Origin: Trichomonas vaginalis G3
Lineage: Eukaryota > Parabasalia > Trichomonadida > Trichomonadidae
Length of the DNA: 64,000 nt
Assembly (NCBI RefSeq): GCF_026262505.1
Contig: NC_067206.1
Location: forward strand, 21,005,010 to 21,069,009
Direction: 5' to 3'
Part shown: positions 47,392 through 59,856 of the stretch, piece by piece
How the letters are laid out: the number at the start of each line of letters is the position of its first letter
Numbering within the stretch: position 1 is the stretch's first letter
The notes under the pieces: model-generated
What the model saw: the letters and a program-made list of their open reading frames with translations, nothing else
The model's database searches: none
Told to the model about the DNA's origin: nothing
Position numbers and translations under genes: made by a program

Positions 47392-48799
47392 TTAATGTTT
47401 GAATTTGATTGCTTCAAATTGCGCAATTTTAAGTAATTCGGCGTCAGATGTTAATTTTTTGCAAGAAGAATTAAATATATATGTGGGATTTGGTATTGCG
47501 TTTGATGTTTTGTTTGTTAATTCGTTGGATAAGGCTTTATCTGGGTTCCACGGATGAATACCATACTGATGCATTGACTTAATCACAAGCATCAATTAAA
47601 ATTCTTACAATTTTTAACCTTGGTTTTGGGGTATTTGATAAATTATCTTGCTCATATGTGTAAAGCGGAACATATTTTAACCTGTTATTCTTTGATTATC
47701 TCAAAGATGCTGCACATCCTACATCAAATAACTGGAGAACTACTGTGCAGTAAGCTGGAAATGTCAAGAGTTCAATTCTGAAGAGACTCAAAAGTTTGCA
47801 AGTAAAATAACTTACTCGGCTGATATGATTATCACCGAATACGATATTATGCTGAGCTGCTGTGATAGCATCAAGACTTGAGCGATATCTCTGGATTTCG
47901 ATAATAAAAGTTAAATTAAAGATATCCCATATCTTCTTTGTCATCCATCCATAAGATTGTCCTGTAAGGAATGCTCTCACGGAGCGGAGTTCCTGTGAAC
48001 AATTTTATATTCCTGGAACAATAATAAATGGTTTCATCCGGTATCCTTCAGAATTATATGGGAAGATACTAGTAACAAGCACAAATTCATGCTCTTCTTT
48101 GGTTAAAGGAGGGTTGCTTTCAGTGCAGATAACTTTGTAACGCTTTGATGAAGCAGAGATGTTTCATAAATACTCCACTTATTCCATGGATCAATTCCTG
48201 CCGTATACTGAAATTAATGTAAGAAGTTAGCAACTGTTGCTGTGTTACAGTACTTTGCTCGTTTTTCCTCATTTTCTTTTGAGCTTTTGATCTCAATGTT
48301 GAGATCAGAGCAAACTCTGTTTAACCATGATCTTGAGGGGAGATATACTTCTAGCGAAGTAAACAATTCTTTTTCCTCTTGTTGGAAATTCGTCTGGATG
48401 AACAAGGCCAGCTAGATATAAAGCTCTGCTGTATCTATACTCCAGTAATTCGTAGGCAATCTGATAAGCTTCGATTACCTTTTCACATGCAAGACCTTTT
48501 GCTCTTTGATTGATTTCACCATAAAAATCAAGTAATTCGACCTCTGAAAGATACGATGGTTCTCCACCATTACATGTGGTTGTCCATACATTTTCCGCAA
48601 TTGTATGTCGCAACTCTGCAGTTATTGAATCATCGCGTTCCATGTGAAATTCATCTTTGTTATCAGTGTAGCACTTTTTGTTTAGTCTTCTTTTGAAGAT
48701 TTTACGTTGAATACGAGACAAAACTGCTTTTTCTCAATGAAGTTTACATTTGGCTTTAATGTAATTAAGACTTTTCATGTCACTTTTTGTAAAGTTCAT
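47392..48799 (-). pseudogene. Pogo-type transposase relic, M6
   Basis: Same as M1, with a three-base addition near 47696 that adds a stop in the middle segment, shortening it to 94 codons. Confidence 0.64.
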
Positions 48800-50002
48800 T
48801 TTCGGTACGGAACAAATGCATATATTAATGCATTAATTCTAAATGTAATAAATTTTGTATCTTTGAAAATTTCAAAGTTAAAAAAAATTGGACTAATATT
48901 ATTCGTCTTCAAATGTACTATGCAAATTAAAGTTTTTGGGCTATGGATTCTGTGGGATAAGATTATTGAAATTTTGGATGTTCCTCGAATTGGCCAGAGA
49001 TTCGAGTGTCAATGCCTTGTTCCATAACATAGTAATTGTGTTTGTGACTGAGCATATTTTTTTCTAAAATATAGAGATTAAAATTGTAAAAATCTTCATT
49101 TAAGGAGTTCCTGTTAAATGATTGTGACTTGATTATATTTGTGTCGTTTTTGGTAGTCTCTTTATTCGATTTTGATGAATTTATGTTCGAAATTCGGTAT
49201 TTAACTAATAAGATTCAGAGTAAAACACTGGAAATCGGATATTCTCTATGCCAATGAACTGGACAATCTGTGTGTTTGGGAGGTGAAATTCCAAATTTTT
49301 TTGAAATCCCGAAAATGAAGATCAACCCTTTATTTTTGATTAAGATATTTTACAATTTCAGATTTTTTTGAATACTTTTGATTCGGTTTTGTTAAAAGCA
49401 TATCAGCTAACTTGTTTTAAAAATCACATATTTTTATGTGGTAAGACGAAATGATGGAAGTGAGGCATATCTCAATATTTTCACCAGATCTTCAGGCATT
49501 TAGCATGGATATATAATTGTTATCATGATTTGTATTTAGTAATATTATTTAATCCAACTTATCAAAGCTAAACAAGATAAGAAATGCGTTTTAATTTTTT
49601 TTTCAAACAAAATTGAACAAAAAATACACTTAGAAGATATATTTCTTTAAGTTATTTATAGTAATGGAAATAATATGGTATATCTATCATTAACATATAA
49701 GCAGATCATACCTCTCTTGTGCCATGCAATTATGAATTAAGAATTTTGTAAATTCAACTGTATATAATAATCTTTTAATTGAAAAACACATCAGACCAAG
49801 AGATGTTAATCATGTGCATCTAATATAATTGTTTTTGTCTAGTGTTGAAAACAAGAAATTCATCAAAAGTGACACCTCAGAAAAGCTATAATATTGAATT
49901 TTTGGAACTTTTGATAGAGCACGTTTTTAAATATTAATTAAAGTAAATGTATATTTTGTAAAGATTCTTTTAATAAAAAATAAAATTTTGAAGAAGAACA
50001 CA

Positions 50003-52088
50003 AAATCTTCTGAAAAATAATATCACATAAACTCATATTATTTCTAATATATAACTATTTTATATAAAAATCAAATTCAATGATCTTAAAAGCGAAGGAT
50101 AAACCTCAAAATTTACGAATATAATGAGTGGGAATATAATGCTTATCTATCATAAAACCATATGAAATATCAATTTTTGCTTTACGCCTAATTTTTGACG
50201 ACAATTAGCAAAAAATGTTAAATGTTAACACTCAGTCCATTTGAATATGAAAAATAAAATTGACTTTGATTAAATGTTTTTATTTATCATGCAATTCTTC
50301 TTGCGACCAAAGATTTGAATAAAATTTCAAAAAAATAAGATAGCTTAAAAATAATATACGGTAGTGTTTACTAATAGATGAATAGTATATAAATTCTATT
50401 AAAATGGATTTGATCCAAAAGATATATAAAATTTGATCATAAATAAAATTGTTTAGAAGTCATTTAAAATGATGTAATTATTCAATTTTGCTAAAACCCA
50501 TTCCTCTTTGATATATAACTCCCATTTTTGCATTTCTGGCTCGTACCAAAATTTTGAAACTTCGAATAATTCGTTAGGAGTGTAATTACTATTCGATTTT
50601 GGATTAATATCGAGAGATAAATGTGGTGTATTGTTGTATTTTTCAATGAACTGCTGAACTGAGTCCTTGATTTGTTGAATATCATCCAACTCGTCTGGCA
50701 AAAACTTTTCTAAGCTTGGCCACAGGCGCTCCACCTTGCCGTTCTGTCTTGGCATATACGGCAAGGTGTGCTTCCAAACTATTCCGTTTTCCTGCATAAC
50801 CTGGCCGAATTCACCGCGGTTTTCACCGCCGTTATCGGTCCAGATGCAGTAAGGGATAAACTCCTCTAAAAGTTTTCTTAAAATATTCGCTGTTGAGTTG
50901 GAAGACTTGTTTTTCAATAATTTAGTTTTGAGAACTTTACGTGTCATATCATTCAATATGGCAAAGAATGGAAAAGAAACATTACCGTGAAGGTAATGAA
51001 TATCGCAGTGCCATATCAAATTCTTTGATATGGCACGATATTTGGTAGGTGGATCTGCTGGTTTGTAATCTCTTTTTGAAGATAAACCTGATTCCATCAT
51101 AAATTTTTCCACTTGATGAGGCTTTATTTTTTGTAAATTGTCAAAAATTTGATCTTTTGTCAAATCTTCTATATTTTCAAATTCTTTTGCAATTTCTTCT
51201 TTTTCTTTCTCACAATCGGGATTTTGAACAATATTTTGAAACCTTTTAATCAATAAATAAGTTTTTGAAATTCCTCCTTTATATTGTGAAACACAAGAAT
51301 TAATTAATTGTTTTTGTTCAAATGTTGGTGGATTTGGTTTTCTGCCGCGACTAACTTTTGGTAATTCGATTTCTTGAAGTTGAAATGCTCTTCTTATTGT
51401 ATTTTCGGCAACATTCAATTTAATTTTACCATTTTCCAATTCAACTTCCTTTCCCACACTTTTGTAATATTCACCTTCTTCTATTCTTCTTTTAGCTTCA
51501 AATAGCCATTCTCTGTTTATAGATTTGGCAGTAGTCATAAAAGTGGTCCTTCTTTTGTGATAAGATTCAAATTTGAATGTGGATGATAAATAAAAATCAA
51601 AAATAATTGTTATAATTTAAATGAAGAAGTAATTTAAAACGATTTTATTTATGATCAAATTTTATATATTTTTTTGGATCAAATCCATTTTAATAGAATT
51701 TATATACTATTCATCTATTAGTAAACACTACCGTATATTATTTTTAAGCTATCTTATTTTTTGAAATTTTATTCAAATCTTTGGTCGCAAGAAGAATTGC
51801 ATGATAAATAAAAACATTTAATCAAAGTCAATTTTATTTTTCATATTCAAATGGACTGAGTGTTAACATTTAACATTTTTTGCTAATTGTCGTCAAAAAT
51901 TAGGCGTAAAGCAAAAATTGATATTTCATATGGTTTTATGATAGATAAGCATTATATTCCCACTCATTATATTCGTAAATTTTGAGGTTTATCCTTCGCT
52001 TTTAAGATCATTGAATTTGATTTTTATATAAAAAGTTATATATTAGAAAATAATATGAGTTTATGTGATATTATTTTTCAGAAGATTT
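50003..52088 (-). mobile_element. IS481/IS3-like transposon, M6
   Basis: Both terminal repeats present; a few private single-base changes in the arms distinguish it from M4 and M5. Confidence 0.8.
50453..51538 (-). CDS. DDE integrase/transposase, longer tail, M6
   Basis: 361 residues. Catalytic residues are the same as in M1. The C-terminus ends ...LAKLNNYIILNDF in place of ...LAKFE, and one residue near 315 differs (NPKSNSN for NPKTNSN). The tail lies beyond the catalytic fold, so activity need not be affected. A sequencing slip in a T run is an equally good explanation. Confidence 0.82.
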   Translation of the reverse strand: MTTAKSINREWLFEAKRRIEEGEYYKSVGKEVELENGKIKLNVAENTIRRAFQLQEIELPKVSRGRKPNPPTFEQKQLINSCVSQYKGGISKTYLLIKRFQNIVQNPDCEKEKEEIAKEFENIEDLTKDQIFDNLQKIKPHQVEKFMMESGLSSKRDYKPADPPTKYRAISKNLIWHCDIHYLHGNVSFPFFAILNDMTRKVLKTKLLKNKSSNSTANILRKLLEEFIPYCIWTDNGGENRGEFGQVMQENGIVWKHTLPYMPRQNGKVERLWPSLEKFLPDELDDIQQIKDSVQQFIEKYNNTPHLSLDINPKSNSNYTPNELFEVSKFWYEPEMQKWELYIKEEWVLAKLNNYIILNDF

Positions 52089-52461
52089 CATTCTATATGC
52101 CTATGAAAAGTACTCTCAAAACTAACTTTTTCCTAATTATAATTAAATCTAGAATATTGTATTATGCTTAGTGTTATTTCATTTTTCTCATTCAATTTAG
52201 AATTTACAAATGTCAAAAATTGAGAGCTGTCACTTTTGATGAATTTCTGTTTATTACATAGCATTAATAAAAAAATCATTTGTTCTGATTAATATTTATC
52301 CAATAATAATATATATTCATTTTTGAATTTAATTAGCTTTTTTAAAGCTTAATATTTAATAATATTATTATTCAACATTCTTAATAAAATAAGATATATG
52401 CTTTATGTCTAATATATGTTTTGTAGAAATTTCGAGGAAATATCAAGGTTTCAACATCACT

Positions 52462-52676
52462 TCACTTCACCATTTCGTCTTACGAAAGTTTAATTGTATG
52501 ATTAAATACTTGGGCCATTCTAATATTTCATCTTTTTGAAATCGATTTTGCTCAATAGGATATGTATTAAAATATTTTTCCAATGCATCCAATAAATTAT
52601 CCGTGCCATTTATTGATATATCAAGAAAGTCGTTTTGTTTTGTTTCTATCGGGGTAATACGATGTGAAAAGTGACA
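52462..52676 (-). pseudogene. USP-like fragment, M6
   Basis: One base shorter than the M4 form near its C-terminal end; otherwise the same. Confidence 0.53.
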
Positions 52677-52709
52677 AAAAATACTATGATTTATATTTCA
52701 TTGTATAAT

Positions 52710-52828
52710 AAAGTCGAGAAGGGAGTCCTAACCTTAAGAAAGGGCTCTCTTCTCGACTTTCTGCTGCAATCTCACTCGAATTGCGCGTATATACTGCTTC
52801 TTTCATTAGAAGTAGTATATACGCGCAA
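52710..52828. repeat. Junction hairpins M6/M7
   Basis: Intact pair: 52710-52760 and 52781-52828. Confidence 0.92.
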
Positions 52829-53435
52829 CAATATGCCATGGCAAGTGCACTTGTCACCACTTTTAATGTTTCTCAAATGCAATGCGGGAAGGAGTGGCAA
52901 TATAGTACTTGGGTAGTTGTGGAGTTATGTGTTAGGAGAGGGAACAGGACAAATTTGCCACACGGCACTTTTTTTTAAAAAAAATTAATGGAGCGGAGCG
53001 ATACTCTGCTGCAGGAGCCCCAAGGCTCCCAATCATTACGAAAGGGAGCCTCAGGGCTCCTGAGAATCCATCAGCAGAGGCCTTTTCATTTGGCCTCTGC
53101 TGATCAAAGATTCGGCGAAGCCATTCTTCGTCTCAGGAGCCCCAAGGCTCCCAATCATTACGAAAGGGAGCCTCAGGGCTCCTGAGAATCCATCAGTAGA
53201 GGCCTTTTCATTTGGCCTCTGCTGATCAAAGATTCGGCGAAGCCATTCTTCGTCTCAGGAGCCCCAAGGCTCCCAATCATTACGAAAGGGAGCCTCAGGG
53301 CTCCTGAGAATCCATCAGTAGAGGCCTTTTCATTTGGCCTCTGCTGATCAAAGATTCGGCGAAGCCATTCTTCGTCTCAGGAGCCCCAAGGCTCCCAATC
53401 ATTACGAAAGGGAGCCTCAGGGCTCCTGAGAATCC
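52801..53435 (+). repeat. Monomer M7, left end only
   Basis: Only the leader and at least three full minisatellite repeats precede the gap; the array still continues at the last called base. Confidence 0.93.
53012..53435 (+). repeat. 122-bp hairpin minisatellite, M7 (runs into gap)
   Basis: Spacers C, T, T, then a fourth block, then GAATCC and the gap. Since a final block normally continues into GAAACC, the array was still going on, so M7 has at least five blocks. Confidence 0.93.
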
Positions 53436-53535
53436 NNNNNNNNNNNNNNNNNNNNNNNNNNNNNNNNNNNNNNNNNNNNNNNNNNNNNNNNNNNNNNNNN
53501 NNNNNNNNNNNNNNNNNNNNNNNNNNNNNNNNNNN
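53436..53535. other. Assembly gap of exactly 100 N
   Basis: One hundred N separate the direct and inverted arms. The left flank stops inside the minisatellite of M7. The right flank starts at TTCGAGTGAG, about 20 bases inside a monomer end, at the foot of the junction hairpin. A round 100 is the usual filler for a gap of unknown size, so the true distance and the orientation across it are not established. Confidence 0.95.
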
Positions 53536-53555
53536 TTCGAGTGAGATTGCAGCAG

Positions 53556-53606
53556 AAAGTCGAGAAGAGAGCCCTTTCTTAAGGTTAGGACTCCCTTCTC
53601 GACTTT
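53556..53606. repeat. Junction hairpin 1 at the gap, copy A
   Basis: Intact AAAGTCGAGAAG stem in reverse orientation, 20 bases right of the gap. Hairpin 2, which should follow outward, is lost in the gap. Confidence 0.9.
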
Positions 53607-53640
53607 ATTATACAATGAAATATAAATCATAGTATATTTT

Positions 53641-53856
53641 TGTCACTTTTCACATCGTATTACCCCGATAGAAACAAAACAAAACGACTTTCTTGATATA
53701 TCAATAAATGGCACGGATAATTTATTGGATGCATTGGAAAAATATTTTAATACATATCCTATTGAGCAAAATCGATTTCAAAAAGATGAAATATTAGAAT
53801 GGCCCAAGTATTTAATCATACAATTAAACTTTCGTAAGACGAAATGGTGGAAGTGA
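53641..53856 (+). pseudogene. USP-like fragment, copy A
   Basis: Uninterrupted form on the plus strand: TGTCACTTTTCAC at its beginning, stop TGA at 53854-53856. Confidence 0.55.
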
Positions 53857-54229
53857 AGTGATGTTGAAACCTTGATATTTCCTCGAAATTTCTACAAAAC
53901 ATATATTAGACATAAAGCATATATCTTATTTTATTAAGAATGTTGAATAATAATATTATTAAATATTAAGCTTTAAAAAAGCTAATTAAATTCAAAAATG
54001 AATATATATTATTATTGGATAAATATTAATCAGAACAAATGATTTTTTTATTAATGCTATGTAATAAACAGAAATTCATCAAAAGTGACAGCTCTCAATT
54101 TTTGACATTTGTAAATTCTAAATTGAATGAGAAAAATGAAATAACACTAAGCATAATACAATATTCTAGATTTAATTATAATTAGGAAAAAGTTAGTTTT
54201 GAGAGTACTTTTCATAGGCATATAGAATG

Positions 54230-56319
54230 AAATCTTCTGAAAAATAATATCACATAAACTCATATTATTTTCTAATATATAACTATTTTATATAAAAATC
54301 AAATTCAATGATCTTAAAAGCGAAGGATAAACCTCAAAATTTACGAATATAATGAGTGGGAATATAATGCTTATCTATCATAAAACCATATGAAATATCA
54401 ATTTTTGCTTTACGCCTAATTTTTGACGACAATTAGCAAAAAATGTTAAATGTTAACACTCAGTCCATTTGAATATGAAAAATAAAATTGACTTTGATTA
54501 AATGTTTTTATTTATCATGCAATTCTTCTTGCGACCAAAGATTTGAATAAAAGTTCAAAAAATAAGATAGCTTAAAAAATAATATACGGTAGTGTTTACT
54601 AATAGATGAATAGTATATAAATTCTATTAAAATGGATTTGATCCAAAAAAATATATAAAATTTGATCATAAATAAAATCGTTTTAAATTACTTCTTCATT
54701 TAAATTATAACAATTATTTTTGATTTTTATTTATCATCCACATTCAAATTTGAATCTTATCACAAAAGAAGGACCACTTTTATGACTACTGCCAAATCTA
54801 TAAACAGAGAATGGCTATTTGAAGCTAAAAGAAGAATAGAAGAAGGTGAATATTACAAAAGTGTGGGAAAGGAAGTTGAATTGGAAAATGGTAAAATTAA
54901 ATTGAATGTTGCCGAAAATACAATAAGAAGAGCATTTCAACTTCAAGAAATCGAATTACCAAAAGTTAGTCGCGGCAGAAAACCAAATCCACCAACATTT
55001 GAACAAAAACAATTAATTAATTCTTGTGTTTCACAATATAAAGGAGGAATTTCAAAAACTTATTTATTGATTAAAAGGTTTCAAAATATTGTTCAAAATC
55101 CCGATTGTGAGAAAGAAAAAGAAGAAATTGCAAAAGAATTTGAAAATATAGAAGATTTGACAAAAGATCAAATTTTTGACAATTTACAAAAAATAAAGCC
55201 TCATCAAGTGGAAAAATTTATGATGGAATCAGGTTTATCTTCAAAAAGAGATTACAAACCAGCAGATCCACCTACCAAATATCGTGCCATATCAAAGAAT
55301 TTGATATGGCACTGCGATATTCATTACCTTCACGGTAATGTTTCTTTTCCATTCTTTGCCATATTGAATGATATGACACGTAAAGTTCTCAAAACTAAAT
55401 TATTGAAAAACAAGTCTTCCAACTCAACAGCGAATATTTTAAGAAAACTTTTAGAGGAGTTTATCCCTTACTGCATCTGGACCGATAACGGCGGTGAAAA
55501 CCGCGGTGAATTCGGCCAGGTTATGCAGGAAAACGGAATAGTTTGGAAGCACACCTTGCCGTATATGCCAAGACAGAACGGCAAGGTGGAGCGCCTGTGG
55601 CCAAGCTTAGAAAAGTTTTTGCCAGACGAGTTGGATGATATTCAACAAATCAAGGACTCAGTTCAGCAGTTCATTGAAAAATACAACAATACACCACATT
55701 TATCTCTCGATATTAATCCAAAAACGAATAGTAATTACACTCCTAACGAATTATTCGAAGTTTCAAAATTTTGGTACGAGCCAGAAATGCAAAAATGGGA
55801 GTTATATATCAAAGAGGAATGGGTTTTAGCAAAATTTGAATAATTACATCATTTTAAATGACTTCTAAACAATTTTATTTATGATCAAATTTTATATATC
55901 TTTTTGGATCAAATCCATTTTAATAGAATTTATATACTATTCATCTATTAGTAAACACTACCGTATATTATTTTTAAGCTATCTTATTTTTTGAAATTTT
56001 ATTCAAATCTTTGGTCGCAAGAAGAATTGCATGATAAATAAAAACATTTAATCAAAGTCAATTTTATTTTTCATATTCAAATGGACTGAGTGTTAACATT
56101 TAACATTTTTTGCTAATTGTCGTCAAAAATTAGGCGTAAAGCAAAAATTGATATTTCATATGGTTTTATGATAGATAAGCATTATATTCCCACTCATTAT
56201 ATTCGTAAATTTTGAGGTTTATCCTTCGCTTTTAAGATCATTGAATTTGATTTTTATATAAAATAGTTATATATTAGAAAATAATATGAGTTTATGTGAT
56301 ATTATTTTTCAGAAGATTT
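54230..56319 (+). mobile_element. IS481/IS3-like transposon, whole, copy A
   Basis: Terminal repeats at about 54230-54680 and 55868-56319; gene on the plus strand. Confidence 0.8.
54782..55843 (+). CDS. DDE integrase/transposase, copy A
   Basis: Open for 353 residues and identical in translation to M1, M4 and M5. GGACCACTTTT immediately precedes the ATG. Confidence 0.87.
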   Translation: MTTAKSINREWLFEAKRRIEEGEYYKSVGKEVELENGKIKLNVAENTIRRAFQLQEIELPKVSRGRKPNPPTFEQKQLINSCVSQYKGGISKTYLLIKRFQNIVQNPDCEKEKEEIAKEFENIEDLTKDQIFDNLQKIKPHQVEKFMMESGLSSKRDYKPADPPTKYRAISKNLIWHCDIHYLHGNVSFPFFAILNDMTRKVLKTKLLKNKSSNSTANILRKLLEEFIPYCIWTDNGGENRGEFGQVMQENGIVWKHTLPYMPRQNGKVERLWPSLEKFLPDELDDIQQIKDSVQQFIEKYNNTPHLSLDINPKTNSNYTPNELFEVSKFWYEPEMQKWELYIKEEWVLAKFE

Positions 56320-57523
56320 TGTGTTCTTCTTCAAAATTTTATTTTTTATTAAAAAGAATCTTTACGAAATATACATTTACTTTAATTAATATTTAAAAAC
56401 GTGCTCTATCAAAAGTTCCAAAAATTCAATATTATAGCTTTTCTGAGGTGTCACTTTTGATGAATTTCTGTTTTCAACACTAGACAAAAACAATTATATT
56501 AGATGCACATGATTAACATCTCTTGGTCTGATGATGTTTTTCAATTAAAAGATTATTATATACAGTTGAATTTACAAAATTCTTAATTCATAATTGCATG
56601 GCACAAGAGAGGTATGATCTGCTTATATGTTAATGATAGATATACCATATTATTTCCATTACTATAAATAACTTAAAGAAATATATCTTCTAAGTGTATT
56701 TTTTGTTCAATTTTGTTTGAAAAAAAAATTAAAACGCATTTCTTATCTTGTTTAGCTTTGATAAGTTGGATTAAATAATATTACTAAATACAAATCATGA
56801 TAACAATTATATATCCATGCTAAATGCCTGAAGATCTGGTGAAAATATTGAGATATGCCTCACTTCCATCATTTCGTCTTACCACATAAAAATATGTGAT
56901 TTTTAAAACAAGTTAGCTGATATGCTTTTAACAAAACCGAATCAAAAGTATTCAAAAAAATCTGAAATTGTAAAATATCTTAATCAAAAATAAAGGGTTG
57001 ATCTTCATTTTCGGGATTTCAAAAAAATTTGGAATTTCACCTCCCAAACACACAGATTGTCCAGTTCATTGGCATAGAGAATATCCGATTTCCAGTGTTT
57101 TACTCTGAATCTTATTAGTTAAATACCGAATTTCGAACATAAATTCATCAAAATCGAATAAAGAGACTACCAAAAACGACACAAATATAATCAAGTCACA
57201 ATCATTTAACAGGAACTCCTTAAATGAAGATTTTTACAATTTTAATCTCTATATTTTAGAAAAAAATATGCTCAGTCACAAACACAATTACTATGTTATG
57301 GAACAAGGCATTGACACTCGAATCTCTGGCCAATTCGAGGAACATCCAAAATTTCAATAATCTTATCCCACAGAATCCATAGCCCAAAAACTTTAATTTG
57401 CATAGTACATTTGAAGACGAATAATATTAGTCCAATTTTTTTTAACTTTGAAATTTTCAAAGATACAAAATTTATTACATTTAGAATTAATGCATTAATA
57501 TATGCATTTGTTCCGTACCGAAA

Positions 57524-58928
57524 ATGAACTTTACAAAAAGTGACATGAAAAGTCTTAATTACATTAAAGCCAAATGTAAACTTCATTGAGAAAAAGCAGT
57601 TTTGTCTCGTATTCAACGTAAAATCTTCAAAAGAAGACTAAACAAAAAGTGCTACACTGATAACAAAGATGAATTTCACATGGAACGCGATGATTCAATA
57701 ACTGCAGAGTTGCGACATACAATTGCGGAAAATGTATGGACAACCACATGTAATGGTGGAGAACCATCGTATCTTTCAGAGGTCGAATTACTTGATTTTT
57801 ATGGTGAAATCAATCAAAGAGCAAAAGGTCTTGCATGTGAAAAGGTAATCGAAGCTTATCAGATTGCCTACGAATTACTGGAGTATAGATACAGCAGAGC
57901 TTTATATCTAGCTGGCCTTGTTCATCCAGACGAATTTCCAACAAGAGGAAAAAGAATTGTTTACTTCGCTAGAAGTATATCTCCCCTCAAGATCATGGTT
58001 AAACAGAGTTTGCTCTGATCTCAACATTGAGATCAAAAGCTCAAAAGAAAATGAGGAAAAACGAGCAAAGTACTGTAACACAGCAACAGTTGCTAACTTC
58101 TTACATTAATTTCAGTATACGGCAGGAATTGATCCATGGAATAAGTGGAGTATTTATGAAACATCTCTGCTTCATCAAAGCGTTACAAAGTTATCTGCAC
58201 TGAAAGCAACCCTCCTTTAACCAAAGAAGAGCATGAATTTGTGCTTGTTACTAGTATCTTCCCATATAATTCTGAAGGATACCGGATGAAACCATTTATT
58301 ATTGTTCCAGGAATATAAAATTGTTCACAGGAACTCCGCTCCGTGAGAGCATTCCTTACAGGACAATCTTATGGATGGATGACAAAGAAGATATGGGATA
58401 TCTTTAATTTAACTTTTATTATCGAAATCCAGAGATATCGCTCAAGTCTTGATGCTATCACAGCAGCTCAGCATAATATCGTATTCGGTGATAATCATAT
58501 CAGCCGAGTAAGTTATTTTACTTGCAAACTTTTGAGTCTCTTCAGAATTGAACTCTTGACATTTCCAGCTTACTGCACAGTAGTTCTCCAGTTATTTGAT
58601 GTAGGATGTGCAGCATCTTTGAGATCAAAGAATAACAGGTTAAAATATGTTCCGCTTTACACATATGAGCAAGATAATTTATCAAATACCCCAAAACCAA
58701 GGTTAAAAATTGTAAGAATTTTAATTGATGCTTGTGATTAAGTCAATGCATCAGTATGGTATTCATCCGTGGAACCCAGATAAAGCCTTATCCAACGAAT
58801 TAACAAACAAAACATCAAACGCAATACCAAATCCCACATATATATTTAATTCTTCTTGCAAAAAATTAACATCTGACGCCGAATTACTTAAAATTGCGCA
58901 ATTTGAAGCAATCAAATTCAAACATTAA
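57524..58928 (+). pseudogene. Pogo-type transposase relic, copy A
   Basis: Same 1405-base relic as M1 with the same breaks, on the plus strand. Confidence 0.65.
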
Positions 58929-59856
58929 ATCAAGCACTGATAGTTATTGTAACAAATATTTCGAATTATTTAGATTATTATCCTCCAAATACAAAAATTC
59001 TCAGCAAAGGGATGAAATTGAGTCAATTTAATGGAGCAAAACGAAGTGAGGTGAAATTCACCACTTTGACACCTCGTATTTTTCAGATATATCGATTAAT
59101 ATTGAGTTTTATTGGGATGGAAAACATACTGAAAAACCTGCAATATCAACACCTTTTTATATAATATTGAATAAATAAAAATTTGTTTTTATTTTCCAAA
59201 AAGATATATGATACATTTTTATTATACAGGTTAAAAACTGTCTAGCTTTTGCTTTTAGTGCTCGACCAGAGGCATACATTGAAAATACAATCCTCTCCAT
59301 GGTTTTTGTGTAGGATCTGATCTTCTCAAAACGATGATATTGACTATTATTATATGAATTGAATGTATTTATGAATATTTCGAAATTTTAATATAAATAA
59401 TTTATTAAAAATAAAAATTGAACGTAAGTACAAAAAATATAATTTGAAAGCAAATTAAAAATTAACGATACGATAATTTGGAACTTTTACCTTTTGCCAA
59501 TAAATATAAAAATAAAATTTTGGGAATTGGAACTTAAGAGTAGAGAGACCTTTGTTGATATGTATGAGGCTATGTATTTATGTGTAGATCTGAGTAAGCT
59601 TGGTTATCATATAGCGGTTTCTGATGAAATTGAGAACCTCGGAGACCCAAGACCTTTGTTGATATGTATGAGGCTATGTATTTGTGCGTAGTCATTAAAC
59701 CCATTCTTGCAAATTAGAATATTATTTTATTTGTTATATTGAGCTTTCTTCCTGATAATTTGCATATCTTCAAAATCATTAAAGTAAGTAAAATCAGTTG
59801 TTTTTTCGGTGATTAATCTTAATTCTTCGCATTATATTTCTTTTTTTTGAAAAATC

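Larger units (their letters stand above)
43665..52800 (+). repeat. Monomer M6, longest
   Basis: Complete 9136-base monomer. The extra length is three added 122-bp minisatellite repeats. It also differs from its neighbours at about 45006-45055, upstream of the open fragment, and by scattered small changes around the integrase transposon. Confidence 0.95.
1..53435 (+). repeat. Head-to-tail array of 8.8-kb monomers
   Basis: The same order of landmarks recurs with near-identical sequence: the junction hairpins, the GC-rich minisatellite, the pogo-type relic, the integrase transposon and the protease fragment. The landmark beginning ATGGAGCGGAGCG falls at 188, about 8939, 17619, 26292, 35074, 43852 and 52988. 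The spacings are therefore 8751, 8680, 8673, 8782, 8778 and 9136. Length differences are mostly explained by whole 122-bp minisatellite repeats, plus many small deletions in M2. The near identity of spacer DNA as well as coding DNA points to recent amplification or ongoing homogenisation of a pre-assembled composite. The phase chosen here begins at TTTCATTAG, the loop of the junction hairpin, and is arbitrary. Confidence 0.97.
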
